Assembly (NCBI GenBank): GCA_030374805.1
Contig: JARGSG010000001.1
Coordinates: forward strand, 1 to 64,000
Length of the DNA stretch: 64,000 nucleotides
Direction of reading: 5' to 3'
From: Gracilaria gracilis
Lineage: Eukaryota > Rhodophyta > Florideophyceae > Gracilariales > Gracilariaceae
In this document: positions 8,602 to 17,917 of the stretch, in pieces
Layout of the letters: each line of letters opens with the position of its first letter
Position numbering within the stretch: the stretch's first letter is position 1
Translations under genes and position numbers: made by a program
The notes under the pieces: generated by a model
What the model saw: the letters and a program-made list of their open reading frames with translations, nothing else
Told to the model about the DNA's origin: nothing
The model's database searches: none

Positions 8602-10623
8602 TCAGTTTTTCTGAGCTTCGCCGCCAGTCTGCGGAGGTTGCGATTCCGCAGGAGCGGCTACGTTTCCACCATGAGGTGGCTCCGTTCCCTGTTTCTCAGA
8701 CTGAGTTTCCGCCTTCGCACGAAGGTACGATTTGTTGGGAACACGTTCCCGTTCAGCGGGCGTCAACAACTCATACTGAGGTATGATTTTCGCCATATCC
8801 CGGATGGGCATTAGACAATTCGGAGCGATGTGTCCATGCCTGTAACAGGTGTGGCAAATAAGGTGCCGGGGACCCGGAGGTTCCGGATTCGGCTGTCGGC
8901 GCTCCTGTCGTGGAGGATAGGGATCCCTCCAACCAGGACGTTGCGTACGATATCCGCCAGAATGCGGCACGTGCAATGCCGGGACTTGACGTCCGGCGTA
9001 CAGAACGGCGTCTGCGTCAGCAGAAGACGGTTCCGTCGTCGACGGCAATTCCGATGTTGGCATAGAACCATCGTCCTGTAACAGGTGAACGTTGTCGTAC
9101 CCATCCTGGGCTGGTCCTCGTGAATGAGGCAAAGAAGAGTCTCTGCCCTCCAAGTGAAGGAGTCGGCGCGTATGCGTCTTAGTGCCGACACGTGCTCGGA
9201 ATGCATCTCCCTCAGCTTGGGCAAATTGTACGAGTTCCAGATAGGTAATCCGGCGTTTATCTTCCCGACGACGGGCAACGAGAGTCCGAATCGATCGGTC
9301 TAAGCCATCAACAAACATGGTGCATCGCTCGGCCGCAGAGTACACGTTACCACAGCGGTGAAAGGCCTTATTCAGGCGTGTGGAGTAAACAGTTTCCGAC
9401 TCGTCGGCTTTCTGCTTCGTGTCTCGCAGCGCGAGTATAGCACCCTGTATCGCATTGCCTGTCGCGTAAGAGCGTAGGAGATATTGTACCGCTTCCGGCC
9501 AGCACGTAACTCCTCCTTCGGAGGCTCGAGACGACCCACGAACCGAATTGTATTGGTCTTCGGCTAACCCCGTTAGAAAATAGGGCAGCGCGATGTAGGC
9601 CTGTGCCTCGCTCATCCGAAGTACTTCGGCTTCCGCTACGAAGCGGGCAAGAAAGTCCAAGACCAGAATTGGATCCTCCCCCGAGAACTTATGGGGCTTG
9701 AGTGTAAGCTCCATTTGGCGAAGATGATTTCGCACCTTGCCAGTTCCACGAGGAGTCCTCCGTGGCGTAGTGTCCTCTAGCCGATAAAATCGGTACGATA
9801 GTAGCTTCCGATACAGTAAGTTCGTCGGCTTCAGCTCTTTTAATCCAAGGTGTTTCCGTCCTTTCGTACGGCCTCGCGCAACGCCATATGTGGCTTCAGT
9901 AGCCCGAGAATGGGAAGCGCGATGACGAGAGCGGTCGTTCTCGCTTGCCGACGAATCGGATGAAGAACCCCCTTGGTGGGCTTCCTCTTCAGAAGAGGAA
10001 GAAGAAGATGAGTCAGACTCCACTTTGACCTTCTTCTTTCGAGCCGGGCGATCCCGGGAGCGGTGCGAATGCTGAGAATGCTCAGAAGCCGGAACTCCGG
10101 GCACAACTGCATCAGCAATGATGGTTTGCTCGACCGTCTCCAGACGGGCCGCCAAGCGGTTTAAGCGTTCAGCAGCCTGCTCGTGCAGGGCAGCCGACAC
10201 TTGTCGGTCTTCCATGATCTGGTTGACATCAGACCGTAGAACACGGACGTCGTCCGAAAAATCCCGAACATGGGCTTCATCAAGCCGTTGCCGGATCTTC
10301 GTTATCTCCTGACTCAGGCCAACCTGCGAACTCTGCAGGATTCGCACGTGGGCCTCAACTTCTCGGAGGGTAAACTCGTCGGACTTGGACGACATAGCTT
10401 CGGCCGCGGTAGCGGATTGTGCCGCAGGCGCGGATTCAGCGGGTCCACGAGTGGTGATGGGGGGCTCCGTATCAGAACGGGCACCCCGGGAAGCCGGATT
10501 CCGGTCGTCATTGCCTGAGACATCCAGGATATCCTTCGGCAACGGAGGCAAACTCTGCGAAAATCCGGATGCTCCGGGCACAGAAGCAGCCTTAGAGGGG
10601 CCACCCTTGCCACGGGACGACAT
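8602..10623 (-). CDS. gag: gag polyprotein of the LTR element (673 aa)
   Basis: The ATG at 10623 follows the leader. The N-terminal third is disordered with predicted helical, coiled-coil-like stretches (roughly 85-170) and a Ser/Glu/Lys-rich tract (about 200-230). The capsid-like region (roughly 300-480) has the retrotransposon gag pattern (FSGEDPILVLDFLARF, then YFLTGLAEDQY). A CCHC zinc knuckle, C-x2-C-x4-H-x4-C, lies near residue 600 (CHTCYRHGHIAPNC) and would bind the genomic RNA. The protein would assemble virus-like particles. It is larger than many gypsy gags because of the N-terminal extension. No internal stops are seen. Confidence 0.93.
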   Translation of the reverse strand: MSSRGKGGPSKAASVPGASGFSQSLPPLPKDILDVSGNDDRNPASRGARSDTEPPITTRGPAESAPAAQSATAAEAMSSKSDEFTLREVEAHVRILQSSQVGLSQEITKIRQRLDEAHVRDFSDDVRVLRSDVNQIMEDRQVSAALHEQAAERLNRLAARLETVEQTIIADAVVPGVPASEHSQHSHRSRDRPARKKKVKVESDSSSSSSSEEEAHQGGSSSDSSASENDRSRHRASHSRATEATYGVARGRTKGRKHLGLKELKPTNLLYRKLLSYRFYRLEDTTPRRTPRGTGKVRNHLRQMELTLKPHKFSGEDPILVLDFLARFVAEAEVLRMSEAQAYIALPYFLTGLAEDQYNSVRGSSRASEGGVTCWPEAVQYLLRSYATGNAIQGAILALRDTKQKADESETVYSTRLNKAFHRCGNVYSAAERCTMFVDGLDRSIRTLVARRREDKRRITYLELVQFAQAEGDAFRARVGTKTHTRRLLHLEGRDSSLPHSRGPAQDGYDNVHLLQDDGSMPTSELPSTTEPSSADADAVLYAGRQVPALHVPHSGGYRTQRPGWRDPYPPRQERRQPNPEPPGPRHLICHTCYRHGHIAPNCLMPIRDMAKIIPQYELLTPAERERVPNKSYLRAKAETQSEKQGTEPPHGGNVAAPAESQPPQTGGEAQKN

Positions 10624-10763
10624 CGTTATCCGACACAGTCGGCCAATTCACAACCAGAGCGACTTCCGAAAACGGACAATAAAGGAAACGTTGAAACGGG
10701 CACTCCCAACGATTGGGCTCCAAACAACAGAGCCGAACTCCAACGAATGTTGGCAAACAAAGC
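10624..10763 (-). other. 5' leader of the retrotransposon RNA
   Basis: This is the stretch between the primer-binding site and the gag ATG. It contains no ORF of note. Perfect short hairpins at 10630-10642, 10705-10717 and 10740-10753 continue the tiling seen in the LTR. They could take part in packaging or translation control, but that is inference. Confidence 0.6.
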
Positions 10764-10784
10764 CGATTCTAGGTCGGGAGACCA
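10764..10784 (-). other. Primer-binding site (tRNA 3' end complement)
   Basis: On the plus strand this reads like a tRNA 3' end: a T-loop-like CGATT, five stem bases, a seven-base acceptor strand, a discriminator base and CCA at 10782-10784. The minus (sense) strand therefore starts TGGTCTCCC three bases after the LTR end. I could not assign the primer tRNA. A search of the host tRNA set for a molecule ending TCGGGAGACCA would settle it. Confidence 0.65.
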
Positions 10785-10787
10785 GTT

Positions 10788-11648
10788 TGTGGTGCAAAGC
10801 CCTCGACGGGAAACAACAAGCCGCGTCGCGGACGAGCACCTCAGGGTGTTCAGGCCCTGCTCCCTGTGAAGGGCAGTCGAGCGGCAGAACCCTCCGATAG
10901 GGCCAACACGAGCCGGGTGTAAGTCCGGGTGGCCCCGATCTGGGCGTGCAGTCGGAGGTGGAGGGGTGAAGAATCAGCTTTAGAAACCGACACTGTCGGA
11001 CGAACCAATACGTATGGCAGTATCCAACCCAACGGAATGGGCAACGAGGGATCAACAAATGAGCCGCGCAGCGGAGCACTGACTCACGAGAGTGGGGCGG
11101 CAAGCCCAATACCAAAAGGGACAACCTGTATAACAGGGCGAAGCAGCAAGAGCCGTATGACGGAAGATGCACCAATGGTGACGGAAAAACAATAAAGAAA
11201 TAGCCGTAACGACGGTCCAGAACTCCTCGATGGTAGAGGCGGTTGACAAGTCCGGATATGCGGCGACTTTCCCAAGAAGTGGGCTAGAGTCGGGCGCAAG
11301 CTGCGACAAGTCAGAGCCAAAGTCCTCCTTGAGGTTTACTTCCGTACAGTGGCGGCAAGTGCCGCCACTTATATACGGCACTTGAAAATATCAAGTAAAT
11401 ATCTAAGTAACCGGCACTGCCGGCCATGACACTACACGTGGACTACCCGTGAGGGATTGCCACGGCGCACCCGACATCGGGCCATTGCAGACACACGTGT
11501 CTACAATTACTACCCTTCCTAGGCGCACCCCATAATGGGCATAATAAACTAATAACTAGTCATATCTAGCGGTGGCGAGACCGGAAACGGATCAAACTCT
11601 TATGAAGAGCTGTAACGCGCATCCCCTGTAAAGGGCCATTGCACTACA
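10788..11648 (-). repeat. Right LTR (5' LTR of the element), complete, 861 bp
   Basis: The outer edge is fixed by the end of identity with the left copy at 11648. The inner edge is inferred at 10788, where TGTGGTGCAA forms an imperfect inverted repeat with the other terminus (TGTAGTGCAA on the minus strand) and the primer site lies three bases away. Hairpins include 10821-10831, 10837-10848, 10862-10873 and 10890-10902. The element's promoter should lie here; I could not pinpoint it. Confidence 0.85.
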
Positions 11649-12176
11649 AATACTTCGGCATTGGTAGCGTTGTACCTGGTAGCGTCTTGCTTTCTTTGGG
11701 TTCGAAACGCAATGGTGTCACTGTGTCGAGCCTCGAAGGATCGACAAAACCCATGTCCTGGCCTACCATCTTTCAATGGCAGTTTCTTGCGGCGGGGGTA
11801 CGGCATTTTGAGCACCATCATTGCCACGACGTCCATCAGATCTTTTCGGGTTAAAGGACGCCCCAGTTCGGCAGGCATAATGGCGTAGCAACGCAACGAC
11901 CTCTTTCTCTTCATCGGACGTCAGTGCTGTGCGATTGTTCTGCTTGTTTTTGTCTACATGTTGGTGAGTGTAGCGATAGTGTAAAGTAGATAGAGGGATA
12001 TTGTAGCGGCGTGAAGCTGTACGGAAGGATGAACCTCTGGATATCAGGCGAAAAGCTTGGCTCATGTTCCGTTGTTGACGTCGTTTGGTCTCATCATGAT
12101 CTTCCAATAGAACATTTGACATTGTCTGGCGTTTGCGAAAGCCAAAACGGCTACGAAATGCTGCTGAGGGGCTCAT
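11649..12176 (-). pseudogene. pogo/Tigger-like (CENP-B type) transposase fragment, cut by the LTR insertion
   Basis: Reading from 12176 on minus there is a pipsqueak-type helix-turn-helix (FRTASRRYNIPLSTLHYRY). It is followed by the second CENP-B-like DNA-binding segment (SDEEKEVVALLRHYA, then GRPLTRKDLMDVV and LPLKDGRPG in another frame). The change of frame near 11875-11890 is a single-base indel. The reading frame runs directly into LTR sequence at 11648, so the retrotransposon landed in this transposase and removed its catalytic part from view. No ATG-initiated intact product is possible. Upstream, 12177-12300 shows no further domain. Confidence 0.8.
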
Positions 12177-12788
12177 TTCTGGGTTGTTGTTGGTAGTGCA
12201 AAGAGTTCTGTTATGTCTGTTGGTCTTTTATACTGGGTCTGGTCGTTTCTGTCGTTACTACGAAGCGTTTAGTGAAGCGGTGATCGTATCGGAGATTGTG
12301 TTTGGCCATTGTTTTCTGCAAAACTCTGGCCGTTTCGGTTGCCTACCGCACATTTGTTGGTGGCGGTAAGCATTTTCAAGCGTTGGTAGTGTTCTGGGGA
12401 AGTACTTGCGCTCAGGGATGGACCGTGATGGAGTTCAATTGGCCTGTTGGAGCCCAGGACGTAGAATGGTTAGCGCGACCGACTAATGAGGGTTGGCGGA
12501 GGTGATGTATTGCTATCATATTCGGTGTAATTTGCAATAAACAGGGATGTCCAAAGATAAGAGCAGGCGTTCAACTGCAAGAGCACCCCGCTGTATGTAA
12601 GATAGATACTCTTACAGCGCAAGTGCAACACACGGGCGCATCTCTGATTTGTTTGCTTCCTGTAGCTTAGCTGAGCTGCATGAACCGAGATCTGAGTGGG
12701 AGCAACGAAGCTCCTCTCACTTCCATGCCCCCCGGTGCTGCTCACATCGCGTCTTAGTGCAAAGGAACATCATCCTACTGTTGTCTTG
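12177..12788. other. Spacer between transposase relic and decarboxylase gene
   Basis: I see no gene. It should hold the 5' end of the transposase relic and the promoter and 5' UTR of the decarboxylase. An in-frame GTG-led extension upstream of 12789 exists, but I do not treat it as coding. Confidence 0.5.
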
Positions 12789-14246
12789 ATGACTGACGCT
12801 ACAGCCTTTACATCAGCTGCAGGTGTCGGCCTTTCATCTTGGAGCGGCAGTCTTCAGGCAATCGCGTCTCCTTTGTGTCCTATTCGACGTCACAGCTATC
12901 TCCGAAGGCGCCAAATGGCTCAGACTTCGTTCACATCTTCCGCTGCATCATCGCAAGCGGCAGCATCCGAACGAGTAGTTCACCATCTGCCGATAATCAC
13001 CTCGGATTCTGTAAGCAAGGTGATGCAGGACGCGATCTCTGCTGGAAAACTTTCTTCGTTGTCCCCTGTAGGTATATTCTACAACCTCGATGTGCTGCGC
13101 TACAACGCACAATCGCTTGTAGATGCATTTCCGAGCGATGCTCTACATGGGTTTGCGCTCAAGGCAGCGCCGTTTCCCAAGTTAGTTCAACAATTAGTAC
13201 CCTTCGGCATTGGTGCTGAGTGTGCTTCCGTTGTTGAACTGGCTTGCTCGCATGCAGCGGGTGTGCCTGCAGAAAACGTCATTTTTGATAGCCCGGCAAA
13301 AACCGACGAACAGTTGCAGTATGCTCTATCGCGAAGCTATCACGTTAATGCCGACTGTATTGATGAGCTTGCAACCATTGAGCGACTTCGGCGCGACTGC
13401 AACAGCTCCTCTAGCATCGGGCTTCGCGTAAATCCTCAACTGGGAACCGCCACCATAGCCGAAACGTTCACGGCGGCAGCAGCGTGCAAATTTGGGGAGC
13501 CTTTGAAGGAGAAACGTGAAGAAATCATAGCAGCTTTCGAACGATACGAGTTCCTTACGTGCATTCATGTTCACGTGGGCTCGCAGGGTTGCGATGTCGA
13601 CGTGATCGTAGCGGGTGTTAAAGCCGCGGTGAGCCTGGCTAATGAGGTGGATAACAAGCTTGGTAAACGCGTCAATTCCATCGATATTGGTGGCGGTCTT
13701 TCTGTGGATTATTCGTCAGATGGTGCATCAAACTTTGGGAAACTTGCAAGTCTGTTGCGTGAGAAGTGTGAGGGATTGTTCGAATATCGCATCATGAGCG
13801 AGTTTGGACGGCATATGAGCGCGAAGACTGCGTTTCTCGCAGCACAAGTGACAGCCATAAAACAGTCTGGTGGAAAGACTTATGTGATTTGTCAGGTTGG
13901 AGCGGATGTTTTCATGCGTCCCGTTTATCAACCAAGTAAATGGTGGCATCGCATAGAGGTGTATGAAGCCAATGGAAAGCTAAAGAAAGGAGAGGCAGCC
14001 GTAGTAGACGTGGCTGGACCTTTATGCTTCGCGGGCGACATACTTGCACGAGACCGGGAGGTGGTGGTACCAGAAGTAGGTGACTACGTGGTGGTTCGTG
14101 ATGTCGGGGCGTATACGTTGTCTATGCACTCGCGTCACACTAGTCAACTGGCGCCGCCAGTGTACGGCGTGGAGGCGGACGGCTCGATGACTACGATCAA
14201 GCGTGGCGAGAGCATCGAAGAGTCTGTGCGCTTCTGGAGCCCGTAA
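12789..14246 (+). CDS. PLP-dependent fold-III decarboxylase, diaminopimelate decarboxylase-like (485 aa)
   Basis: Alanine-racemase-type barrel enzymes of this family remove a carboxyl group from diaminopimelate, ornithine or related amino acids using PLP. The PLP lysine is in GFALKA (about residue 125). GxGAECASxxE follows, and then the phosphate-binding glycine loop IDIGGGLSVDY. The C-terminal domain has DVGAYTLSMHSRH. The signature CESxD of true LysA, whose Glu binds substrate, is replaced by CFAGD, and EPGR by EFGR, so the substrate is uncertain. The first ~75 residues are Ser/Ala/Arg-rich and resemble a plastid transit peptide; a second ATG at 12915 would remove part of it. The gene is intronless. 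Confidence 0.85.
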   Translation: MTDATAFTSAAGVGLSSWSGSLQAIASPLCPIRRHSYLRRRQMAQTSFTSSAASSQAAASERVVHHLPIITSDSVSKVMQDAISAGKLSSLSPVGIFYNLDVLRYNAQSLVDAFPSDALHGFALKAAPFPKLVQQLVPFGIGAECASVVELACSHAAGVPAENVIFDSPAKTDEQLQYALSRSYHVNADCIDELATIERLRRDCNSSSSIGLRVNPQLGTATIAETFTAAAACKFGEPLKEKREEIIAAFERYEFLTCIHVHVGSQGCDVDVIVAGVKAAVSLANEVDNKLGKRVNSIDIGGGLSVDYSSDGASNFGKLASLLREKCEGLFEYRIMSEFGRHMSAKTAFLAAQVTAIKQSGGKTYVICQVGADVFMRPVYQPSKWWHRIEVYEANGKLKKGEAAVVDVAGPLCFAGDILARDREVVVPEVGDYVVVRDVGAYTLSMHSRHTSQLAPPVYGVEADGSMTTIKRGESIEESVRFWSP

Positions 14247-14653
14247 GAGGACATGTGTACCGTTGGTACACAGGGTATGTGCGCCGTTCGAAGCTCAAAC
14301 TTGAAATTCCCCACGCTGCTGACCGCTGCGCATGCAGACGGAGTCGGCAGCACAAAGGTGGCTAAGAAGACGGGATGCACGGTACCAAGGACTTCCTCCT
14401 GAGCAAGGACTTGTTTCTTCTTACCCAGGATGGGATTTTGGTGCACTACCCTTGAGTAACTTCGGTAAATGTTTACCCTTGTAGATGCTGAGGTACAACG
14501 GTACCAACGGTAACATTAGATATCAAAAGGTGGCGTTATTCTGTACAGTACTGTAGCGTTAGATCCGGGCCGTCATCAGATCATTGCGAGTTTTTGCTGC
14601 GCTGTGATCCAGGCCACGAGGCAACCGTTCCCGCGAGCTTTCTCACGCACGTA
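14247..14653. other. Spacer between decarboxylase and BTB gene, with repeated TACC..GGTA dyads
   Basis: There is no gene. Several short dyads related to TACC-NNN-GGTA or TACCCTTG occur, e.g. around 14257-14269, 14450-14480 and 14495-14515. The same word family recurs in other intergenic stretches of the window. Confidence 0.4.
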
Positions 14654-16330
14654 ATGCCCGCTCCGCCTCCATCATCGCCGCCGCTGCCAACCGCCGCGCG
14701 CCCCATACCGCTGGGCGCATGGGAGCTGCGGGGCAGCGTGCTGAGCCCAACGCGATGCCACCTACAGGCGCATGCACGTCGGCTACAGGCGCAGTCCTCC
14801 ACAGACCCGTTGATCACCGTGTTGCTCACCGCGCCGCACCCACCCACCGCAAACGCCCGCCCCCGCACCCTCACCATCCATCGCTCGCTTATGCGAAGCG
14901 CTTCCCCTGCACTCGGCGGCATCATCCCCGACGACGTGCGTGCCCCGGCACGTATCACCGAGTGGCACGACACTTTTTCGCTCATTCGCAAGTTTCTTTA
15001 CTTGCAGCCGGTAGACCTTGCCACCTCGCCTGTTGACCTGCCTCTATCAGCCGCACGATGGGGCCTCAACCAGCTTTTCGAGGCTTGTTTCGCGTATTCA
15101 GAACGGTCGCTACCAGCTGATATGTCGCAGATGCTTTGGCGGTGGATCCCGGTGTTGAAGGCCGTGCGCGTGCCGTTCTCGTTTAAGACAGCGTTTTCGC
15201 TGGCTTTTGTTGCAGGGCTAGATGAGCATCCAATGCGTCGGTCTTGGCTCTCGTCCACTGGTGGTCGTGGCGATTACTCGCAGGAACGTGATCCCAATGG
15301 CAATGTGGCCGTGTGTGACTGTGCGTTTCCCAATCGCGGAGAGTTATCCCCATCTCCGTTGCAGGCTCCCAACGACACCCAACTCATTCGTGCATCCGTT
15401 GCTCTCCGCTCACGCATGGCTAACCCATGCCAGAAACAATGTAATTCCCACTCCGTGTGGAGCGTATTCCATGCACAAGACATGCTGCACGAGATCATCA
15501 CTTACACTTTGCGCTTTGGCTCGTACGATTATGGTACCCTTGTTCTTGACGTGCTCTTGCGCCAGATTGAGCCATTGTTGACTGATGATGACCTCACTTC
15601 AATGCTACGCCTTATTCCATGGCACACTGCGTACACCCAGGTGCTGGCTAGCCGTGAGGCTCTGCAGTGGTCTTCTCGTGCATGGCAAAAGTTGATGCTT
15701 TCGCATGACTATGAGCGCAATGTGGATCTTATTCGATTGCCGCTCCTGATGCCTTCCGTGAAGTGTGCGCTTCCAGAACCTGGATCACGCGCTGTCCGCT
15801 GGGAAAGCGAGCGAGCTTTGTACGATGCCCTCGACGCTAACCTACAGTTTGCTCTGAGCGTGACATGCGACATCCGCAAGTCTCGAAGGCTTCCACCACT
15901 GATCGCCTCGGTGCGCCTTGTCAGCGGCGACACTCGTCAGCTGTCTAGAGCACAGGTAAACATGGATGCATGGTGTGTTTCGCAATGTGGATGTGATATT
16001 CGAGGTAGAACTGGTGCTATTGCGGGTACGAAACTGGAAGTCTCGGATGAACTTGTAGTGTCTAGTTTTTCGAAGTTTGGTGGTATTGCGTTCAAGGTTA
16101 TGGAAGGCGCTTTGCTGAAGGATTGGCTTGATGCACACACCAAGTCGTGTACCATGAGAGTTGTGGTGCACCTTGGCGTTGAGAGGGAGAAAGAAGGTGT
16201 GGAGATGGAAGAAGAAGTTAAGGATCGCTGGTTGCAGACGTGGCAGCTGAAGTGCCCGTGCGGCGAGTGTCATTCGCACACGAAGCAAACGCACCTGAAC
16301 GGGCGTGAGGTGGTGGACCGTCGATTGTGA
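14654..16330 (+). CDS. BTB/POZ domain protein (558 aa)
   Basis: Residues roughly 50-155 read as a BTB fold: IHRSLMRSASPALGG (the usual 'hrsvLa..Sp.f' helix), then FSLIRKFLYLQPVDL (the 'll.flYtg.v.l' segment), then AARWGLNQLFEACFAY. The remaining ~400 residues have no motif I recognise; a Cys-rich tail (KCPCGECHSH) ends the protein. BTB proteins dimerise and often bring substrates to CUL3 ubiquitin ligases; here that role is only inferred from the fold. The ATG at 14654 is the first in frame; a TTG-led extension upstream is unlikely. Confidence 0.65.
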   Translation: MPAPPPSSPPLPTAARPIPLGAWELRGSVLSPTRCHLQAHARRLQAQSSTDPLITVLLTAPHPPTANARPRTLTIHRSLMRSASPALGGIIPDDVRAPARITEWHDTFSLIRKFLYLQPVDLATSPVDLPLSAARWGLNQLFEACFAYSERSLPADMSQMLWRWIPVLKAVRVPFSFKTAFSLAFVAGLDEHPMRRSWLSSTGGRGDYSQERDPNGNVAVCDCAFPNRGELSPSPLQAPNDTQLIRASVALRSRMANPCQKQCNSHSVWSVFHAQDMLHEIITYTLRFGSYDYGTLVLDVLLRQIEPLLTDDDLTSMLRLIPWHTAYTQVLASREALQWSSRAWQKLMLSHDYERNVDLIRLPLLMPSVKCALPEPGSRAVRWESERALYDALDANLQFALSVTCDIRKSRRLPPLIASVRLVSGDTRQLSRAQVNMDAWCVSQCGCDIRGRTGAIAGTKLEVSDELVVSSFSKFGGIAFKVMEGALLKDWLDAHTKSCTMRVVVHLGVEREKEGVEMEEEVKDRWLQTWQLKCPCGECHSHTKQTHLNGREVVDRRL

Positions 16331-17917
16331 GAAGCAGGTAAGATTGAGTTCGTGGATGGTAGCTACTGATATGCGCATCAACAAAAGAGCCTCAATCATG
16401 ACCAGTGACATGACTAGTATGCTGTAGTTGCCTGGCTAAGCTTTGGACCTCATAGTCTAATTCCCCGCGATGGCCTCGCGAGCATACATGCGTCATGTTG
16501 GAACTCTATCGGATTACAGCTTTTGTCTCGCGCCTCATGATGACAGTGCTACCATAAATCATCTCTTCTCTTCGCTCAAGGAGCGTTGGGAACAGGATTC
16601 GTCGTAGCAGTGTTGAACTTACATAAACCATCTCGTAACGAAAGCAGTACTTGGAATGGGAATACCCTTCAAGTAGAACGTTTCATCACCCATCTCTTCA
16701 CACGATCGGAGCACTTGGAACGCGATCGCGCTGCAGTCATGCCACCGAATCATCGGCGACGATGACCTGATTCAACAGTCGTGTGAACTTTGAGCTACGT
16801 CGTGTTTGTTTGATGAAAGATATCTTTGTCCAAACAGCATTTTGTGTATTGGACTGTATGTGGGTGAGCAGACATGTTCGATTCACATCCGTGTTACTGG
16901 TGGGCATCAGAACTGTTGCTCATCCCTCGCAGTGCGTTTGAAATTTTCCTAGTTCGGTTTGAAGGTTTGAAAGGACAAGAAGGCGTGCAGCTCTGCAGCC
17001 GCAAGGGTTTCAAAAGATCATCATATGGACGGTGGGGATTGCGCTCGCATCACAAACTCCCACATCACTGCACACTGTGACAGTGACCTTTTGTCTTTTC
17101 CATGCACGAACCGATTTATTGAATTATGAATAGATGATGTTTGTGTCGTTGTAAGTGCGACCCTCTACGGAACTTGAACAGAGGAAAGAGAAAGCACAAG
17201 ACAAGTATACGAAGGTATATATACTAACAAAGGAGAAGAGATATTGCTTGCCGCGAACTTGAATTGTGTTCTAACTCAAGATTCTTGAGCGCTGACTGGT
17301 TGATTCACTCTAGTGTCACTAGTGTCAGAATAGGCAGAATACGTAGTATCACATGCAATGGTACAACGATAACACGTATTACAAGTGGAGCGGATACTCA
17401 ACACCGCGGCGGATTGTTATTAATTTTAATTATTATTAATATTACTAGAGTATACTAACGGCTAGAGCAGCAGGACGAGGCTTATTGTGCTTACAGCGCC
17501 TTTAGCGTTGGCAAACGCTCCGCGCTGTGACGTGGCCGTGCTCCAACCGCAACCGCCAAACATCCAAATCGCGCCATAGATCAGCACCCAAATCATACGT
17601 GCTTACAGTGCTTACAGAGAGCTGCCAAAACGGGTGCTCCACCAATCGCGTGCGCTGCTCGTCGCAGAGCGCCACGCGCTCTTGAAGCGACATAGGCTAA
17701 GGCTAGAGCTACACACGCTCACTCTGGCTCAAAACTGTCTCGGAGCGAACTGCGAGCGCATGAGTGTGCTGCCCGTCGTCCTTGCGACTTGCCTCCGCCG
17801 CTGACGTATCTGTTCGCGTCCCTGCTCGCACTTCCGTTGACTCTGCCCGCGCTGCTTGTGTGCATTCTTCGCCTTTTTGCTCCACGCTTGTCCCTGCACT
17901 TGACCATCTTGACCATC
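16331..17917. other. Gene-free spacer, partly AT-rich
   Basis: About 1.6 kb with no ORF that looks coding on either strand. The segment around 17415-17460 is strongly AT-rich. It should hold the 3' UTR of the BTB gene and the promoter of the kinase gene. Confidence 0.5.

Larger units (their letters stand above)
1..11648 (-). mobile_element. Ty3/gypsy-like LTR retrotransposon, nearly full length
   Basis: A long direct repeat (1-747 and 10901-11648) brackets gag and pol on the minus strand. Domain order is gag with zinc knuckle, protease, RT, RNase H, integrase with a GPY/F-like end, which is the Ty3/gypsy order. A polypurine tract abuts the left LTR and a tRNA-3'-end-like primer site abuts the right LTR, so the right LTR is the 5' LTR of the element. 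The left LTR is cut by the window edge; about 113 bases of it lie outside. Between pol and the left LTR there are about 1.9 kb without clear sense coding, then a 555-codon ORF on the opposite strand. LTR identity implies recent insertion, although pol is broken twice. Confidence 0.95.
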
